DNA of 64,000 bases from Pectobacterium peruviense (GTDB taxonomy: Bacteria; Pseudomonadota; Gammaproteobacteria; Enterobacterales; Enterobacteriaceae), in the NCBI RefSeq assembly GCF_002847345.1, contig NZ_LXFV01000002.1:62001-126000 (forward strand). The letters run 5' to 3'. The translations under genes and the position numbers were made by a program. The notes under the pieces were generated by a model that was given only the letters and a program-made list of their open reading frames with translations, was not told the origin of the DNA and searched no databases. Every line of letters starts with the position of its first letter. The first letter of the stretch is position 1. Of this stretch, positions 10,720 through 20,608 are shown piece by piece.

Positions 10720-11711
10720 GTCACCCACTTTCATCTAACGGGGCGATCCCCTTCCGTCACCACGTTTTCGAGTTTCTCTATAAGTGGGGCATGCTGATTA
10801 CCGTCGTCGCGCTGATTGCACTCTTTGGACTCGCGTCGGAAAATTTTCTCGACCCCTATAACATCATCAATATTTTGCGCTCTATCGCCATCGTCACGGT
10901 GATTGCGATTGGCGTCTCCATTTCACTGTCCGTAGGCGGATTTGACCTTTCCGTAGGATCAACAGCCTCGTTGGCCAATGCACTGGTTATTTCCCTTTTT
11001 GTCTGGCATGGATTCGGCACCACCGGCGCAATTGTCCTGACGCTCCTGCTGTGTACGCTGGTCGGGCTATTCAACGCTTTTCTCATCGTCGTGCTGAAGA
11101 TTCCTGACATGCTCGCAACGCTCGCCAGTCTGTTCGTTATTCAGGGCGTGGCGATGACGTACAGCTATGGCGGTTCCATCACGCAAAACATGGTGTTGCC
11201 CAGCGGCGAAATGGCGGAAGGTGTTATTCCTGAGTTCTTTGCCACATTGGGCCAGGTGCCAGTGATTGTTGTCATCATGCTGGCGGTAACGGTGCTGGTG
11301 CAGCTGTATCTGTCACTTACCAAGCACGGCCGCCGGATGTATGCCATCGGTGGCAACCCGGAAGCCGCTCGACTGGCGGGCATTCGCACCGCGCGTTATC
11401 GAGTACAGGCGTATGTATTCTCTTCCTTACTCGCGGCGCTGGGTGGCATCTTACTCGCATCACGCATTGGCTCCTCACAGGTCAATGCTGGGGGCGGCTA
11501 TTTAATGGATGCCGTTGCCGCAGCCTACATCGGTTTCTCGCTAGCGGGATCCGGAAAACCAAACGCACTGGGTACACTGCTCGGTGCCGTCATTCTTGGC
11601 GTATTGCAGAATGGCCTGGTGATGCTCTCCGTGCCTTATTACGCCATGGATATCATAAAAGGTCTGGTTCTGGCGCTCGCCCTAGCAATGACGTATATCC
11701 AGAAACGCTGA
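10716..11711 (+). CDS. Simple-sugar ABC transporter permease (RbsC type)
   Basis: An inner-membrane permease of 331 residues with about eight to ten hydrophobic helices. It carries the family landmark GGFDLSVGSTASL and the cytoplasmic loop TKHGRRMYAIGGNPEAARLAG typical of RbsC/XylH permeases. It starts with GTG inside the stop of the ATPase gene (GTGA overlap), so translation is probably coupled. The pair lacks a binding protein; it may borrow one encoded elsewhere. Confidence 0.92.
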   Translation: MSHPLSSNGAIPFRHHVFEFLYKWGMLITVVALIALFGLASENFLDPYNIINILRSIAIVTVIAIGVSISLSVGGFDLSVGSTASLANALVISLFVWHGFGTTGAIVLTLLLCTLVGLFNAFLIVVLKIPDMLATLASLFVIQGVAMTYSYGGSITQNMVLPSGEMAEGVIPEFFATLGQVPVIVVIMLAVTVLVQLYLSLTKHGRRMYAIGGNPEAARLAGIRTARYRVQAYVFSSLLAALGGILLASRIGSSQVNAGGGYLMDAVAAAYIGFSLAGSGKPNALGTLLGAVILGVLQNGLVMLSVPYYAMDIIKGLVLALALAMTYIQKR

Positions 11712-12096
11712 CACGTCTCACTTCCGCCCCATTCATCCGAATTCGGGGCGGATTCCCCCCCATCCACGCCGTCCCTGATTAAATCGTTTTGTGCCACCAA
11801 TAACTATCACTGCATTCGCTCTATTATTTCCTGACGTTATTATTAATAAATAAATACTCCCTCACACAACAAAGAGATGAATCGGAATAATCACAAATGA
11901 GAATACGTTGGCTTTGCATATGACCTGAAACACTTTTATTCACGGTAGATATAGTGAGAATGACGCAGACCATCGATAGTGAAAGGCTCAACCTGATGAA
12001 ACGTTCAATTTTAGTAATGAATTAAAATTGATGAATATCATACTTTCGCTGCCGGGCAATATTCCCCTATACCCGGCGAAATCAAATTACACCTTA
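11712..12096. other. Intergenic region with two weak hairpins
   Basis: No gene is seen. CCGCCCC (11724-11730) and GGGGCGG (11745-11751) form a 7-bp stem just after the permease stop. A second imperfect stem around GCCGGG/CCCGGC (12044-12056 with 12072-12081) follows the hydroxyacid dehydrogenase on the minus strand. Neither has a good T run, so both are only possible terminators. A sugar-binding-protein gene was looked for here and is absent. Confidence 0.45.
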
Positions 12097-13086
12097 TTAT
12101 TTATGTCCGTTCTGCTGAACATACTCATCAATATTTTCAACCGTCTTTTCCATCAACAATTGCAGCGATGAGGCGGACGTCCAGGAGATATGCGGAGTAA
12201 TCAGAAGATTAGGCAGGGTTTTCGCCGCGACCATCAGCGGATTGTCTTTTTCCGGCGGCTCCTGCGTCAGGCAGTCTAGCGCTGCGCCAGCAATACCACG
12301 CTGGTGCAATGCAGCTGCCAGCGCGTTCTCGTCAATCAGCCCGCCTCTAGCGGTGTTAATAATAAACGCGGTTGGCTTACACAACGCGAGCGTCTCTGAA
12401 TTAATCAAATGCTGCGTGCTCGCATTTAGCGGGCAGTTGAGCGAAATCACATCCGCCAGCCGCAGAACCTCCTCAAACGGCAGATATCCAGCACGACACT
12501 GTGATACCCCTCGGTGTTCGGCAAAAATCACCTTCATCCCCAGCGCCTGAGCCAGACGCGCAACTTCCCGTCCAATCGTACCTGCACCGATGATGCCCAG
12601 CGTAGCGCCTGCGATATCCTTGACCGGATGATCAAAGTAAGAAAATTGCGACTGGCTGGCCCAGCGATCGCCCAACTGATCGCGATACCATGCCATAAGG
12701 CTGTGCTTCAACGCGAACATCATGGCAATAACGTGCTCGGACACAGCTTGCGTCGAGTAGCCCGGTACGTTTTTGACCGTGATCCCCAGTTCTTTAGCCG
12801 CCGCAAGATCGATATTGTCGGTTCCTGTTGCCGTCACGGCAATCAACTTCAGCGCAGGCAGCGCGGCTAAGGTCTCTCGCGTTAATAGCGTTTTATTTGT
12901 GATGATAACGTGGGTGTCTTTTGCTCGGGCGATAACTTGATCGGGTGAAGTATAGCTATATTCAATCCATTCATGGCGACATTGTGGACGCCTAAAACTT
13001 GTCTTTTTCAGGAAAATGGTTTCAGGCAGTGAGCCCTTATCCAAAAAGGTAATTTTTAACATCATCGCGCCCTGGTTGCTATTCAT
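12097..13086 (-). CDS. D-2-hydroxyacid dehydrogenase (NAD-dependent, HprA-like)
   Basis: A cytoplasmic oxidoreductase of 329 residues in the D-isomer-specific 2-hydroxyacid dehydrogenase family. The catalytic domain precedes a Rossmann domain with GIIGAGTIGREVARLAQALG. The substrate loop VTATGTDNIDLAAA and catalytic Arg in INTARGGLIDE are present, as is the Glu/His pair around TQEPPEKDNPL and TPHISW. The start at 13086 is chosen because GGAG lies 8 nt upstream; starts at 13065 and 13062 are possible. The exact substrate (hydroxypyruvate, glyoxylate or another 2-oxoacid) cannot be set. It is convergent with the sugar ABC genes. Confidence 0.9.
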   Translation of the reverse strand: MNSNQGAMMLKITFLDKGSLPETIFLKKTSFRRPQCRHEWIEYSYTSPDQVIARAKDTHVIITNKTLLTRETLAALPALKLIAVTATGTDNIDLAAAKELGITVKNVPGYSTQAVSEHVIAMMFALKHSLMAWYRDQLGDRWASQSQFSYFDHPVKDIAGATLGIIGAGTIGREVARLAQALGMKVIFAEHRGVSQCRAGYLPFEEVLRLADVISLNCPLNASTQHLINSETLALCKPTAFIINTARGGLIDENALAAALHQRGIAGAALDCLTQEPPEKDNPLMVAAKTLPNLLITPHISWTSASSLQLLMEKTVENIDEYVQQNGHK

Positions 13087-13503
13087 ACACTGATCTCCGA
13101 TTGCAGATATCAAGGGTTCCGCAGTCGGCAATCACGACAGGTATTCTCATACAAAAATAATGCATTAAATTCTCTGTATGACACAAGACAACGAACGTAT
13201 TAATAACGTTACACTTCCTGCCTCATCGGAAATCCATCACTCCGTAACCTGAAGCGTAGTCAGCATTAAAGCAATTAACAATACCTAATATAATGAATTT
13301 CATTCATCGACATTGTTATCGTCAATATTCAGAAATATCACAAAAAATAAATCGAGTCGTATCGATATATATTGATGGATATAAGGTCAGGGTGCTTAGA
13401 AAGAGGTAGTGTAGAACAGAGACTCGGTAAAACGCGTCATAGACAGTTGGTTTTGTCGATGTATTACGGAGTTTATTGCAGGAATATCAGCCCTAACAAA
13501 CAA
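13087..13503. other. Intergenic region without recognisable gene
   Basis: About 417 AT-rich bases upstream of the hydroxyacid dehydrogenase and downstream of the TonB receptor. It presumably holds the dehydrogenase promoter. Short open frames here have no recognisable product. Confidence 0.5.
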
Positions 13504-13523
13504 TGCCGGCCAACTGGCCGGCA
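13504..13523 (-). terminator. Terminator of the TonB receptor gene
   Basis: TGCCGGCC (13504-13511) and GGCCGGCA (13516-13523) form a perfect 8-bp GC-rich stem. Read on the minus strand it is followed by TTGTTTGTT, fitting a terminator about 34 bp after the receptor stop. Confidence 0.75.
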
Positions 13524-13556
13524 AGGAAGAACTGACAGGTTTAACCGTGTTTCAAC

Positions 13557-15668
13557 TTAGAACGATGCCGTCATAGACGCATAGAATGTCCTTCCTGGGA
13601 CATAATAATTATTACCACTCGTTGCGTTACCTGACGGGCTTGCTGACACTGGGTCTTTATCAAACAAGTTATCCACTCCAGCGTTAAATTTCAGGTTCTT
13701 AGTCGCACGGTACTGGCCGGACAAACCATAAATGAAGTAGGAATTACGGATTCTGGCAGTCGCTGTCGAGCTACGCGACGCCTGATCCGCAGCGCTGTTA
13801 AGCCCCAGCATTTTACCGTAATAATGCGCAGATAACGCAAAACTCAACTTCTCATCAACCGCCCAATCCAGAGAGGAATACGTGGTCAATTTAGGTGTTG
13901 TCACCAGCATCACACCTTTGCCGTCTTCCGCTTTAATCATGCGCGTAAAACTATTGCGCAGCGTTAATTTGTTCAGCCAAGGGCTTACAGGTTCGCTAAC
14001 CAGAGGAATATCCAGATTCCCTTCAATACCCTGAGTACGAGCAGAATCGAGGTTAACACGCTCTAACCAATAGCGTCCGGAGGTGTCACCCGCGATATAA
14101 CCAACAGGTGCAGTAGCTAGCTTGTTCTTAAAACGGCTATCAAAGAACGTCAGCCCAGCATTCCAATTGTTATAATCAAATAATGCGCCAATTTCCCAGT
14201 TCTCTGATGTTTCTGGTTGCAGATTGTCGTTCCCCGTGGTGTAGCATCCACCGCCCGTATAATCCGCATACCCATTACAACCTGCGCCTTGCGACGTTTC
14301 AATGAAGCCTAAGCTCGCTTGACGAATTGACGGTGCCTTGAAGCCTTCTGAATAGCCCCCTTTCAACGTGAGATGATCCGTGGCTTGATAGACCAGGTAG
14401 GATCTAGGGGTAGTCTGACTACCGTACTTAGTATCGTCGTAACGCAACCCCAATGTCAGAGACAGGTCATCCATCAGATCGATCTGATCTTCAACAAATG
14501 CCCCTTTACTGATGGCACGGCCAGAATGTGAACCGTAAGTTGACGTTCCTGCTGTCGAACCCAGGGAGCGAGGATTATACATTTCCTCCTTCATCCACTG
14601 CCCACCAAATGTGATGTTCTGGGTGAAAAGCAGCTCAAAAGGAATGCTGATACTTCCTTCAAAAATCTGGTCTTTATTCCACAAATTAGTATCTTGCGAG
14701 CCAATGGTTACGTTGTTCGAGACGATAGGCACATTGCTGGCAAAGTTTTCGTATTTGTTCTGATACGCGGAGAATTTCGCACTGCCAAAATCAAACAGCC
14801 CGCGATAATCAAAAGAATAGTTTTCACGTTCCAATTCGCTGATACCACGCAAATTCACAACATTCCCCGATGCCGTCGTGCCCTGAATCCCTTGTTCCTT
14901 ACCTTTAATCGCACCGACGCTGATTTGATGGTTGTCATTAATGTCCCATGTCAGTTCAGCGCCATAGTTATAGCGTTTTTTTCCTTCAAGGCCAGAGCCA
15001 AAACGCAGGGCGGAGGTATCAGTATGATCGGCGTTTCTCTTATTCCATGAGCCATTTAATCGCATGGAAAAACCATTGCCCAGCGGCCCACCAAGCGTCG
15101 CGGTGTAGCTAGTGGTATCACCACGATTCGATTCTTCCGGCTGGCGGGTGCCTACCGTCAAGGAACCGTTCCAATCTTGGGTATTCTTTTTGGTGATGAT
15201 ATTCACCACCCCACCCATAGCATCGGAGCCATAAAGAGAGGACATCGGGCCACGGACGATTTCAATACGTTCAATGGATTCAACGGGGATCCAGTTAATA
15301 TCGTCAAAATAGTTTTGCTGAGTCGTTTTGACGCCATTACTTGAACCAACACGTTTTCCATCAACCAATAGCAATGTATAAGCAGCTGGCATACCCCTTA
15401 TCTGGATGCCAGAACTGACATCGGTGCCAATTCCTTTTGATATCCCTGCAACTTGGTCAAGCACGTCTGCCAGATCGGTGGCGGACTTGCCGATGTCACG
15501 CTGTAAGTCTTCAGCGGTAATGACAGAGATACTTGCTGGGGCATCTTTCAAACTCTGCTGAATTGCTGAAGCCGTCACGACCATCGTATCGTCCTGTGCG
15601 GCGATAGCGGGTGTCGTTGCCATGGTAACCAGCGCCAATGCCACCGATTTTCTTATATTTATTGCCAT
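13557..15668 (-). CDS. cirA: TonB-dependent outer-membrane receptor, CirA type
   Basis: An outer-membrane receptor of 703 residues for TonB-driven uptake, probably of ferric catecholates. A signal peptide of about 23 residues ends at TPAIAA. A TonB box-like DTMVVTASA follows, then the plug domain with DAPASISVITAEDLQ and ERIEIVRGPMSSLYGSDAMG, both shared with CirA. A long beta-barrel ends in a terminal Phe (ASMTASF). It is about 40 residues longer than E. coli CirA but sits next to lysP exactly as cirA does. The Fur-like site at 15749 supports iron control. The true ligand needs experiment. Confidence 0.85.
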   Translation of the reverse strand: MAINIRKSVALALVTMATTPAIAAQDDTMVVTASAIQQSLKDAPASISVITAEDLQRDIGKSATDLADVLDQVAGISKGIGTDVSSGIQIRGMPAAYTLLLVDGKRVGSSNGVKTTQQNYFDDINWIPVESIERIEIVRGPMSSLYGSDAMGGVVNIITKKNTQDWNGSLTVGTRQPEESNRGDTTSYTATLGGPLGNGFSMRLNGSWNKRNADHTDTSALRFGSGLEGKKRYNYGAELTWDINDNHQISVGAIKGKEQGIQGTTASGNVVNLRGISELERENYSFDYRGLFDFGSAKFSAYQNKYENFASNVPIVSNNVTIGSQDTNLWNKDQIFEGSISIPFELLFTQNITFGGQWMKEEMYNPRSLGSTAGTSTYGSHSGRAISKGAFVEDQIDLMDDLSLTLGLRYDDTKYGSQTTPRSYLVYQATDHLTLKGGYSEGFKAPSIRQASLGFIETSQGAGCNGYADYTGGGCYTTGNDNLQPETSENWEIGALFDYNNWNAGLTFFDSRFKNKLATAPVGYIAGDTSGRYWLERVNLDSARTQGIEGNLDIPLVSEPVSPWLNKLTLRNSFTRMIKAEDGKGVMLVTTPKLTTYSSLDWAVDEKLSFALSAHYYGKMLGLNSAADQASRSSTATARIRNSYFIYGLSGQYRATKNLKFNAGVDNLFDKDPVSASPSGNATSGNNYYVPGRTFYASMTASF

Positions 15669-15748
15669 GCGTCTGTGTCCTCAAAACGAATAATTTACAT
15701 TGAGTTTTTTTGTTTAACACATTGTAATGAGCAAATAATAATTGTAAA

Positions 15749-15763
15749 TGAAAATTAAAATCA
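15749..15763. promoter_or_regulatory. Fur-box-like operator of the TonB receptor
   Basis: TGAAAATTAAAATCA matches 11 of the 14 defined positions of the 7-1-7 Fur consensus TGATAATNATTATCA. It is embedded in a perfect 8-bp inverted repeat, GTAAATGA (15744-15751) and TCATTTAC (15761-15768). It lies about 80 bp upstream of the receptor ATG. The rest of 15669-15960 is AT-rich and holds no gene. Confidence 0.65.
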
Positions 15764-15964
15764 TTTACATGCGCAATAAAAATCAAAACCACGTAGTTAT
15801 TTATTCATTAAAAACAAATAATTAAATTAAAAAAACAATTATTAAATCGAGTTAATGAAAAATAACCCGACAAATCAAGGTGAATAAATTTGATTTAAAT
15901 CAACACATCAACATGAAGGGAAGCGTGAAGCGCGAGGATGAAACAGAAAAAAAGTAATAAAAAA

Positions 15965-15988
15965 GGCGACGCCCATCAGGGAGTCGCC
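15965..15988 (-). terminator. Terminator of lysP
   Basis: GGCGAC (15965-15970) and GTCGCC (15983-15988) form a stem; on the minus strand it is followed by CTTTTTTATTAC, a clear T run. It lies 20 bp after the lysP stop. Confidence 0.75.
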
Positions 15989-16008
15989 CGTTACTGCATT
16001 CTTACGAT

Positions 16009-17484
16009 CTAATCTTTATGATCCGGGAACGTCATATCCTGATATTTTATGAAACCCGTTCCACGATACAGCTTATAGCCGAACCAAATCAGAAAGAACA
16101 AAGGAATGCCGATATACGTCGCCGTGACGCCATACCAGTCGATGTTGTCTTGCAGAAACGCCTGATAATTCTGCCCCAGCGTAATAATCAGGCAGAGCAC
16201 AAACGCAAAGATCGGACCAAGCGGGAAGAAACGCGATAAATAAGGCAAGCGGTTCAGATCGTGGCCTTGCATTACATAGCCGCGACGGAAACGGTAATGG
16301 CTGATCGCAATCCCCAGCCAGGCAATAAAGCCGGTCATACCCGAGGTATTCAGCAGCCACAGATAAACCGTTTGGTTACCGTACAGAGAAGACAGGAAGC
16401 ATAACGCCGCCACCACGGTTGTTGCATACAGCGCATTACGCGGTACGCCCCCTTTTGACAGCTTAGCGAAAATACGCGGCGCTTTACCTTCCGATGCCAG
16501 CGTAAACAACATACGCGTCGAGGCGTACATCCCGGAGTTACCCGCCGACAGCACCGCCGTAAGGATGACCGCATTCATGACTGCAGCGGCAGACAGCAGA
16601 CCTGCATTCTCAAACACCAGCGTGAACGGACTCACCGTAATGTCTTTTACATCATTACGCAGCAGGTTCGGGTCGGTATAGGGAATGATTAAGCTGATAA
16701 TCAGGATCGCGAAGATGTAAAACAACAGGATGCGCCAGAAAACCTGACGAATCGCGCGGGGTATGTTTTTACCCGGATCCTGAGACTCGCCTGCAGCCAC
16801 GCCGATCAGTTCGGTTCCCTGAAAAGAGAAACCGACGATCATCGCGACCCCAATCATCGCGGAAAAGCCCCCAGCAAACGGTGCATCGCCGATCTGCCAG
16901 TTGTGGAATCCGGCATTTTCCGCGCCGCTCAGGATGCCCGTAATCATCATCACGCCAACGGCAATGAAAATAATGACTGTCGTCACTTTAACCAGTGAGA
17001 ACCAGTACTCGGCTTCACCAAACCCTTTCACGGAAATGTAGTTAAGCAGGAACATCAGCGCCAGGAACAGGGCACTCCAGATCCAGCCGGCGACGTCGGG
17101 GAACCAATATCCCATCACCAGCTGCGCGGCAACCAGATCGACCGCAATGGTCACCGCCCAGTTGTACCAATAGTTCCAGCCCAGTGCGAAGCCGAAACCT
17201 TCTTCAACATAGCGGGAACCGTAGGTAGAAAATGAGCCGGAAACCGGCATGAACGCAGCCAGTTCGCCCAGACTGGTCATCAGGAAGTAAACCATCAGCC
17301 CAATCAGGGCATAAGACAGGAGTGCGCCACCAGGACCCGCTTGTGAAACCGTCGCACCAGAAGCGACAAATAACCCGGTTCCTATCGATCCGCCAATGGC
17401 GATCATCGTTAAATGCCGCGCTTTTAGTTCACGGCGCAGGGTCGGTGCGCCCTGTGTAGGTTGTTGAATATCGTGCTGAGCCAT
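16009..17484 (-). CDS. lysP: Lysine-specific permease LysP
   Basis: A proton-coupled lysine importer of the inner membrane, APC family, 491 residues with 12 predicted helices. The N-terminal hallmark LRRELKARHLTMIAIGGSIG matches E. coli LysP nearly exactly, and further identities run through the whole length (for example GESQDPGKNIPRA). In E. coli LysP also inhibits the CadC sensor under low lysine. The neighbours yeiE, yeiH and nfo follow the E. coli order. An 8-bp inverted repeat at 17561-17587 lies upstream and may be a regulator site. Confidence 0.97.
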   Translation of the reverse strand: MAQHDIQQPTQGAPTLRRELKARHLTMIAIGGSIGTGLFVASGATVSQAGPGGALLSYALIGLMVYFLMTSLGELAAFMPVSGSFSTYGSRYVEEGFGFALGWNYWYNWAVTIAVDLVAAQLVMGYWFPDVAGWIWSALFLALMFLLNYISVKGFGEAEYWFSLVKVTTVIIFIAVGVMMITGILSGAENAGFHNWQIGDAPFAGGFSAMIGVAMIVGFSFQGTELIGVAAGESQDPGKNIPRAIRQVFWRILLFYIFAILIISLIIPYTDPNLLRNDVKDITVSPFTLVFENAGLLSAAAVMNAVILTAVLSAGNSGMYASTRMLFTLASEGKAPRIFAKLSKGGVPRNALYATTVVAALCFLSSLYGNQTVYLWLLNTSGMTGFIAWLGIAISHYRFRRGYVMQGHDLNRLPYLSRFFPLGPIFAFVLCLIITLGQNYQAFLQDNIDWYGVTATYIGIPLFFLIWFGYKLYRGTGFIKYQDMTFPDHKD

Positions 17485-17560
17485 TGTTATCCTGCGTGCT
17501 CGTGCTAAAAATCGAGGCGGGATTGTAGCAAATAGCGTTGCACTGGATAGTTAAGATCGT

Positions 17561-17587
17561 CGAGTTATAAGAGAGGTTAATAACTCG
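17561..17587. promoter_or_regulatory. Inverted repeat between yeiE and lysP
   Basis: CGAGTTAT (17561-17568) and ATAACTCG (17580-17587) are perfect inverted 8-mers separated by 11 nt. It lies 77 bp upstream of lysP and 33 bp after yeiE. It could be a LysR-type operator (YeiE or ArgP acting on lysP) or a weak yeiE hairpin; the 11-nt spacing favours a protein site. Confidence 0.5.
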
Positions 17588-17619
17588 CGCCCGATTATTA
17601 GCAGCAGAAAATATTTTTA

Positions 17620-18492
17620 CTATGGCGTTTCACAGCAATAACTCAGGAAACGCTGCAGCACATTTGAAAGATGTTTCTGGCGGTGGTGTACCAGATACAG
17701 CGTCCGAGTAAGTTTAGGCAACGGCACCTTCAGTTCCACCAGCGCGCCTGACGCTAGCTGTTCAGCAATCACATGCCGCGACAGGCAACTGATACCAATC
17801 CCGTGGCGAACCGCATGTTTAATCGCCTCCGAATTACCTAACTCCATCACCAGATGAAAATGCGACAGGTGCGTCAGCAGCAGATGATCCAGCACTTCGC
17901 GCGTGCCTGAACCGCGTTCACGCAGGATCCAGTGCGCATCCGCCAGCGCCGCTAATGATACCGTCCCTCGACTGAACGGATGCTCGGGAGAACAAAATAC
18001 CACCAATTCATCTTCCAGCCAGGGCTGCGTAATCAAATCAGGGTGATGGCAAGGCCCTTCGATCAACCCCAAGTCGACACTGAATTCAGACACGCGGGTG
18101 ATCACATCTTTCGTATTACCGACATGGAGTTCCAGCGGAATTTCAGGGTAGTCATGGCGATAGCGGGCAATCATCGCGGGCAATAGATAGTTGCCGATAG
18201 TGCTGCTGGCATAAATACGCAGTGCACCATTATCACGCCGGAAAAGCTGCTCAATTTCTATCGACTGTTCAAGCAATGCCAGCGCCTTGGGATACAGCAG
18301 ACGGCCATGCTCATTAACAACCAAACGTTTACCCACGCGGTCGAAAAGCTGAACACCCAACTGCCCTTCTAAATCCGCCAGAGCGGCGCTGACTGCCGAT
18401 TGGGAAAGTGAAAGCACAACGGAGGCCTGTGTCGTTGAACCACTTTTCAGGACTTCGGCAAAGACTTCCAGTTGACGTAACGTGATATGCAT
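17620..18492 (-). CDS. yeiE: LysR-family regulator YeiE
   Basis: A 290-residue LysR-type regulator. The N-terminus [20 protein letters not shown] and the HTH segment are nearly identical to E. coli YeiE. The effector domain carries conserved stretches such as [16 protein letters not shown] and [20 protein letters not shown]. In other enterobacteria YeiE has been tied to lysine uptake, iron and sulfite handling. It is divergent from yeiH, with the regulator's own control likely in the 118-bp AT-rich gap. Confidence 0.95.
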   Translation of the reverse strand: MHITLRQLEVFAEVLKSGSTTQASVVLSLSQSAVSAALADLEGQLGVQLFDRVGKRLVVNEHGRLLYPKALALLEQSIEIEQLFRRDNGALRIYASSTIGNYLLPAMIARYRHDYPEIPLELHVGNTKDVITRVSEFSVDLGLIEGPCHHPDLITQPWLEDELVVFCSPEHPFSRGTVSLAALADAHWILRERGSGTREVLDHLLLTHLSHFHLVMELGNSEAIKHAVRHGIGISCLSRHVIAEQLASGALVELKVPLPKLTRTLYLVHHRQKHLSNVLQRFLSYCCETP

Positions 18493-18610
18493 AGTGCGCT
18501 CTTTATCTGAAATACTTATAGGTTATAAATATATAATCAATTTCTCTTTTAATCTCATGGATTATAAGCTGGCTTCTCAATTCGGTACGGTCAGAATAGG
18601 CACCAAACCC

Positions 18611-19684
18611 ATGGCTCTTCCTGCGACATTACAAGCGATAGCACCCCACAATGGAGCAAAAGCGCGATTACCTGGCCTGTTGTTAGTAAGTTTAATAACT
18701 TTTTCACTTCTCTGGCTGGCAAATATTCCGAAAATCGCCCACTGGGGACCCGGCTCACTGACATTAGCGATCCTGATCGGGATCGTGCTGGGGAATAGCG
18801 TTTATCCGCGAATTCATCCTCTGTGCGATCCCGGCGTACAGTGGGCTAAGCAGCATTTACTCCGCTGGGGCATCATACTTTATGGGTTTCGGCTCAGCTT
18901 TCAGCAAGTTGCTGCCGTTGGCTTTACCGGTATCGCCGTCGATCTTACCGTCGTCACACTGACGTTTTTGTTCGCCTGTTGGATTGGCAAGCGCTGGTTG
19001 AAGCTCGACAATGAGACGGTGATTCTCATTGGTGCTGGCAGCAGCATCTGCGGTGCGGCGGCGATAATGGCAACAGCACCTGTTGTCAAAGCCTCTGGCA
19101 ATACCATTGCTGTCGCGGTTTCCACCGTGGTGATCTTCGGTACGACGGCCATGTTTTTGTATCCGTGGATCTATCAGCTCAATCTCGAACATCACTGGAT
19201 TGAGGTCACACCGCAGATCGTCGGCCTGTATTTTGGCTCAACGATACATGAAGTTGCTCAGGTCGTTGCCGCTGGACATGCCGTCGATGGCGCGACGGAA
19301 AACATCGCCGTTATTAGCAAAATGCTGCGCGTAATGATGCTGGCCCCTTTCCTTCTCATACTCGGATTCTTTCTGAAAAAAACGACGCAAAAAACTGATA
19401 CGGAAGACACTGTTCCACTGATGTTCCCGTGGTTTGCCGTAGGATTCATTGCCGTCGCCGCTTTCAATTCTTTCCCGCTACTTTCTCCGACACTCGTCAC
19501 CCAGTTAGTTCAACTTGATAATGTGCTACTGACGATGGCGATGGTTGCACTCGGCCTGACTACCCGATTCAGTGCCATCCGTCAGGCAGGAGCAAAACCT
19601 CTGCTGCTGGCACTTATTCTATTTATCTGGCTGGTGATCGGTGGCGCGGGAATCAACCTGTTCTTCGAGCATTTATTCAGCTAA
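18611..19684 (+). CDS. yeiH: YeiH family inner-membrane protein (UPF0324)
   Basis: A 357-residue polytopic membrane protein with about ten helices. Landmarks shared with E. coli YeiH include WGIILYGFRLSFQ, IGAGSSICGAAAIMATAPVV and STIHEVAQVVAAGHA. Transport of a small anion such as a sulfonate or sulfite has been proposed for the family but is not proven. The start at 18611 is chosen by alignment with YeiH length; an earlier in-frame ATG at 18557 is possible, and neither has a strong ribosome site. It is divergent from yeiE, its likely regulator. Confidence 0.9.
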   Translation: MALPATLQAIAPHNGAKARLPGLLLVSLITFSLLWLANIPKIAHWGPGSLTLAILIGIVLGNSVYPRIHPLCDPGVQWAKQHLLRWGIILYGFRLSFQQVAAVGFTGIAVDLTVVTLTFLFACWIGKRWLKLDNETVILIGAGSSICGAAAIMATAPVVKASGNTIAVAVSTVVIFGTTAMFLYPWIYQLNLEHHWIEVTPQIVGLYFGSTIHEVAQVVAAGHAVDGATENIAVISKMLRVMMLAPFLLILGFFLKKTTQKTDTEDTVPLMFPWFAVGFIAVAAFNSFPLLSPTLVTQLVQLDNVLLTMAMVALGLTTRFSAIRQAGAKPLLLALILFIWLVIGGAGINLFFEHLFS

Positions 19685-19762
19685 CGATAAATTATTTATC
19701 CATTAACGTCTCATTAACCCATATGGCGGTGCCATAATGTCTTCGTTATCGAGGAGACCAAC

Positions 19763-20608
19763 ATGAAATACATCGGAGCGCACGTTAGCGCAGCAGGCGG
19801 TGTCGATCAGGCCGTGATTCGCGCGCATGAGATAAAGGCGACCGCTTTCGCTTTATTTACCAAGAATCAGCGTCAATGGCAGGCTGCTGCACTCAGTGCA
19901 GAGGTCATTGACCGTTTTAAAGCCGCGTGTGAACAGTACGCCTATACGTCGGCACAGATTCTGCCCCACGACAGCTATTTGATTAATCTGGGTCATCCGG
20001 ACGGCGAAGCGCTAGAGAAATCTCGCATCGCGTTTATTGATGAAATGTTCCGCTGCCAGCAGCTTGGGCTGAGCCTGCTGAACTTTCACCCCGGTAGCCA
20101 CCTGAAACAGATCGAGGAAGCGGACTGTCTGGCACGTATTGCCGAATCCATTAACATCGCACTGGCGGAAACAACTGGCGTTACCGCAGTGATTGAAAAT
20201 ACGGCCGGACAAGGCAGCAACCTGGGTTTTCGCTTTGAACATCTGGCGGCCATCATTGATGGCGTGGAAGATAAAAGCCGTGTTGGCGTCTGTATAGATA
20301 CCTGCCACGCTTTCGCTGGCGGTTACGATCTGCGAACAGAAGCGGATTGTGAAGCAACCTTTGCTGAGTTCGATCGCATTGTTGGGTTCCGCTATCTACG
20401 CGGAATGCATTTGAATGATGCGAAAAGCGCGTTCGGCAGCCGGGTTGACCGACACCACAGCCTAGGAGAAGGCAACATCGGCAAAACCGCTTTCAGCTAC
20501 ATTATGAAAGATCCACGCTTTAACGGTATACCGATGATTCTGGAAACGGTCAATCCCGACATCTGGGCCGACGAAATCGCCTGGCTCAAATCCGAAGCCC
20601 TATGCTAA
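19763..20608 (+). CDS. nfo: Endonuclease IV
   Basis: An AP endonuclease that cuts 5' to abasic sites in base-excision repair, cytoplasmic, 281 residues (E. coli 285). It has the TIM-barrel with three-zinc ligands: [14 protein letters not shown] (Glu), [29 protein letters not shown] and LETVNPD are all intact. A good ribosome site (GAGGAG) precedes the ATG. Position after yeiH matches E. coli. Confidence 0.97.
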   Translation: MKYIGAHVSAAGGVDQAVIRAHEIKATAFALFTKNQRQWQAAALSAEVIDRFKAACEQYAYTSAQILPHDSYLINLGHPDGEALEKSRIAFIDEMFRCQQLGLSLLNFHPGSHLKQIEEADCLARIAESINIALAETTGVTAVIENTAGQGSNLGFRFEHLAAIIDGVEDKSRVGVCIDTCHAFAGGYDLRTEADCEATFAEFDRIVGFRYLRGMHLNDAKSAFGSRVDRHHSLGEGNIGKTAFSYIMKDPRFNGIPMILETVNPDIWADEIAWLKSEALC

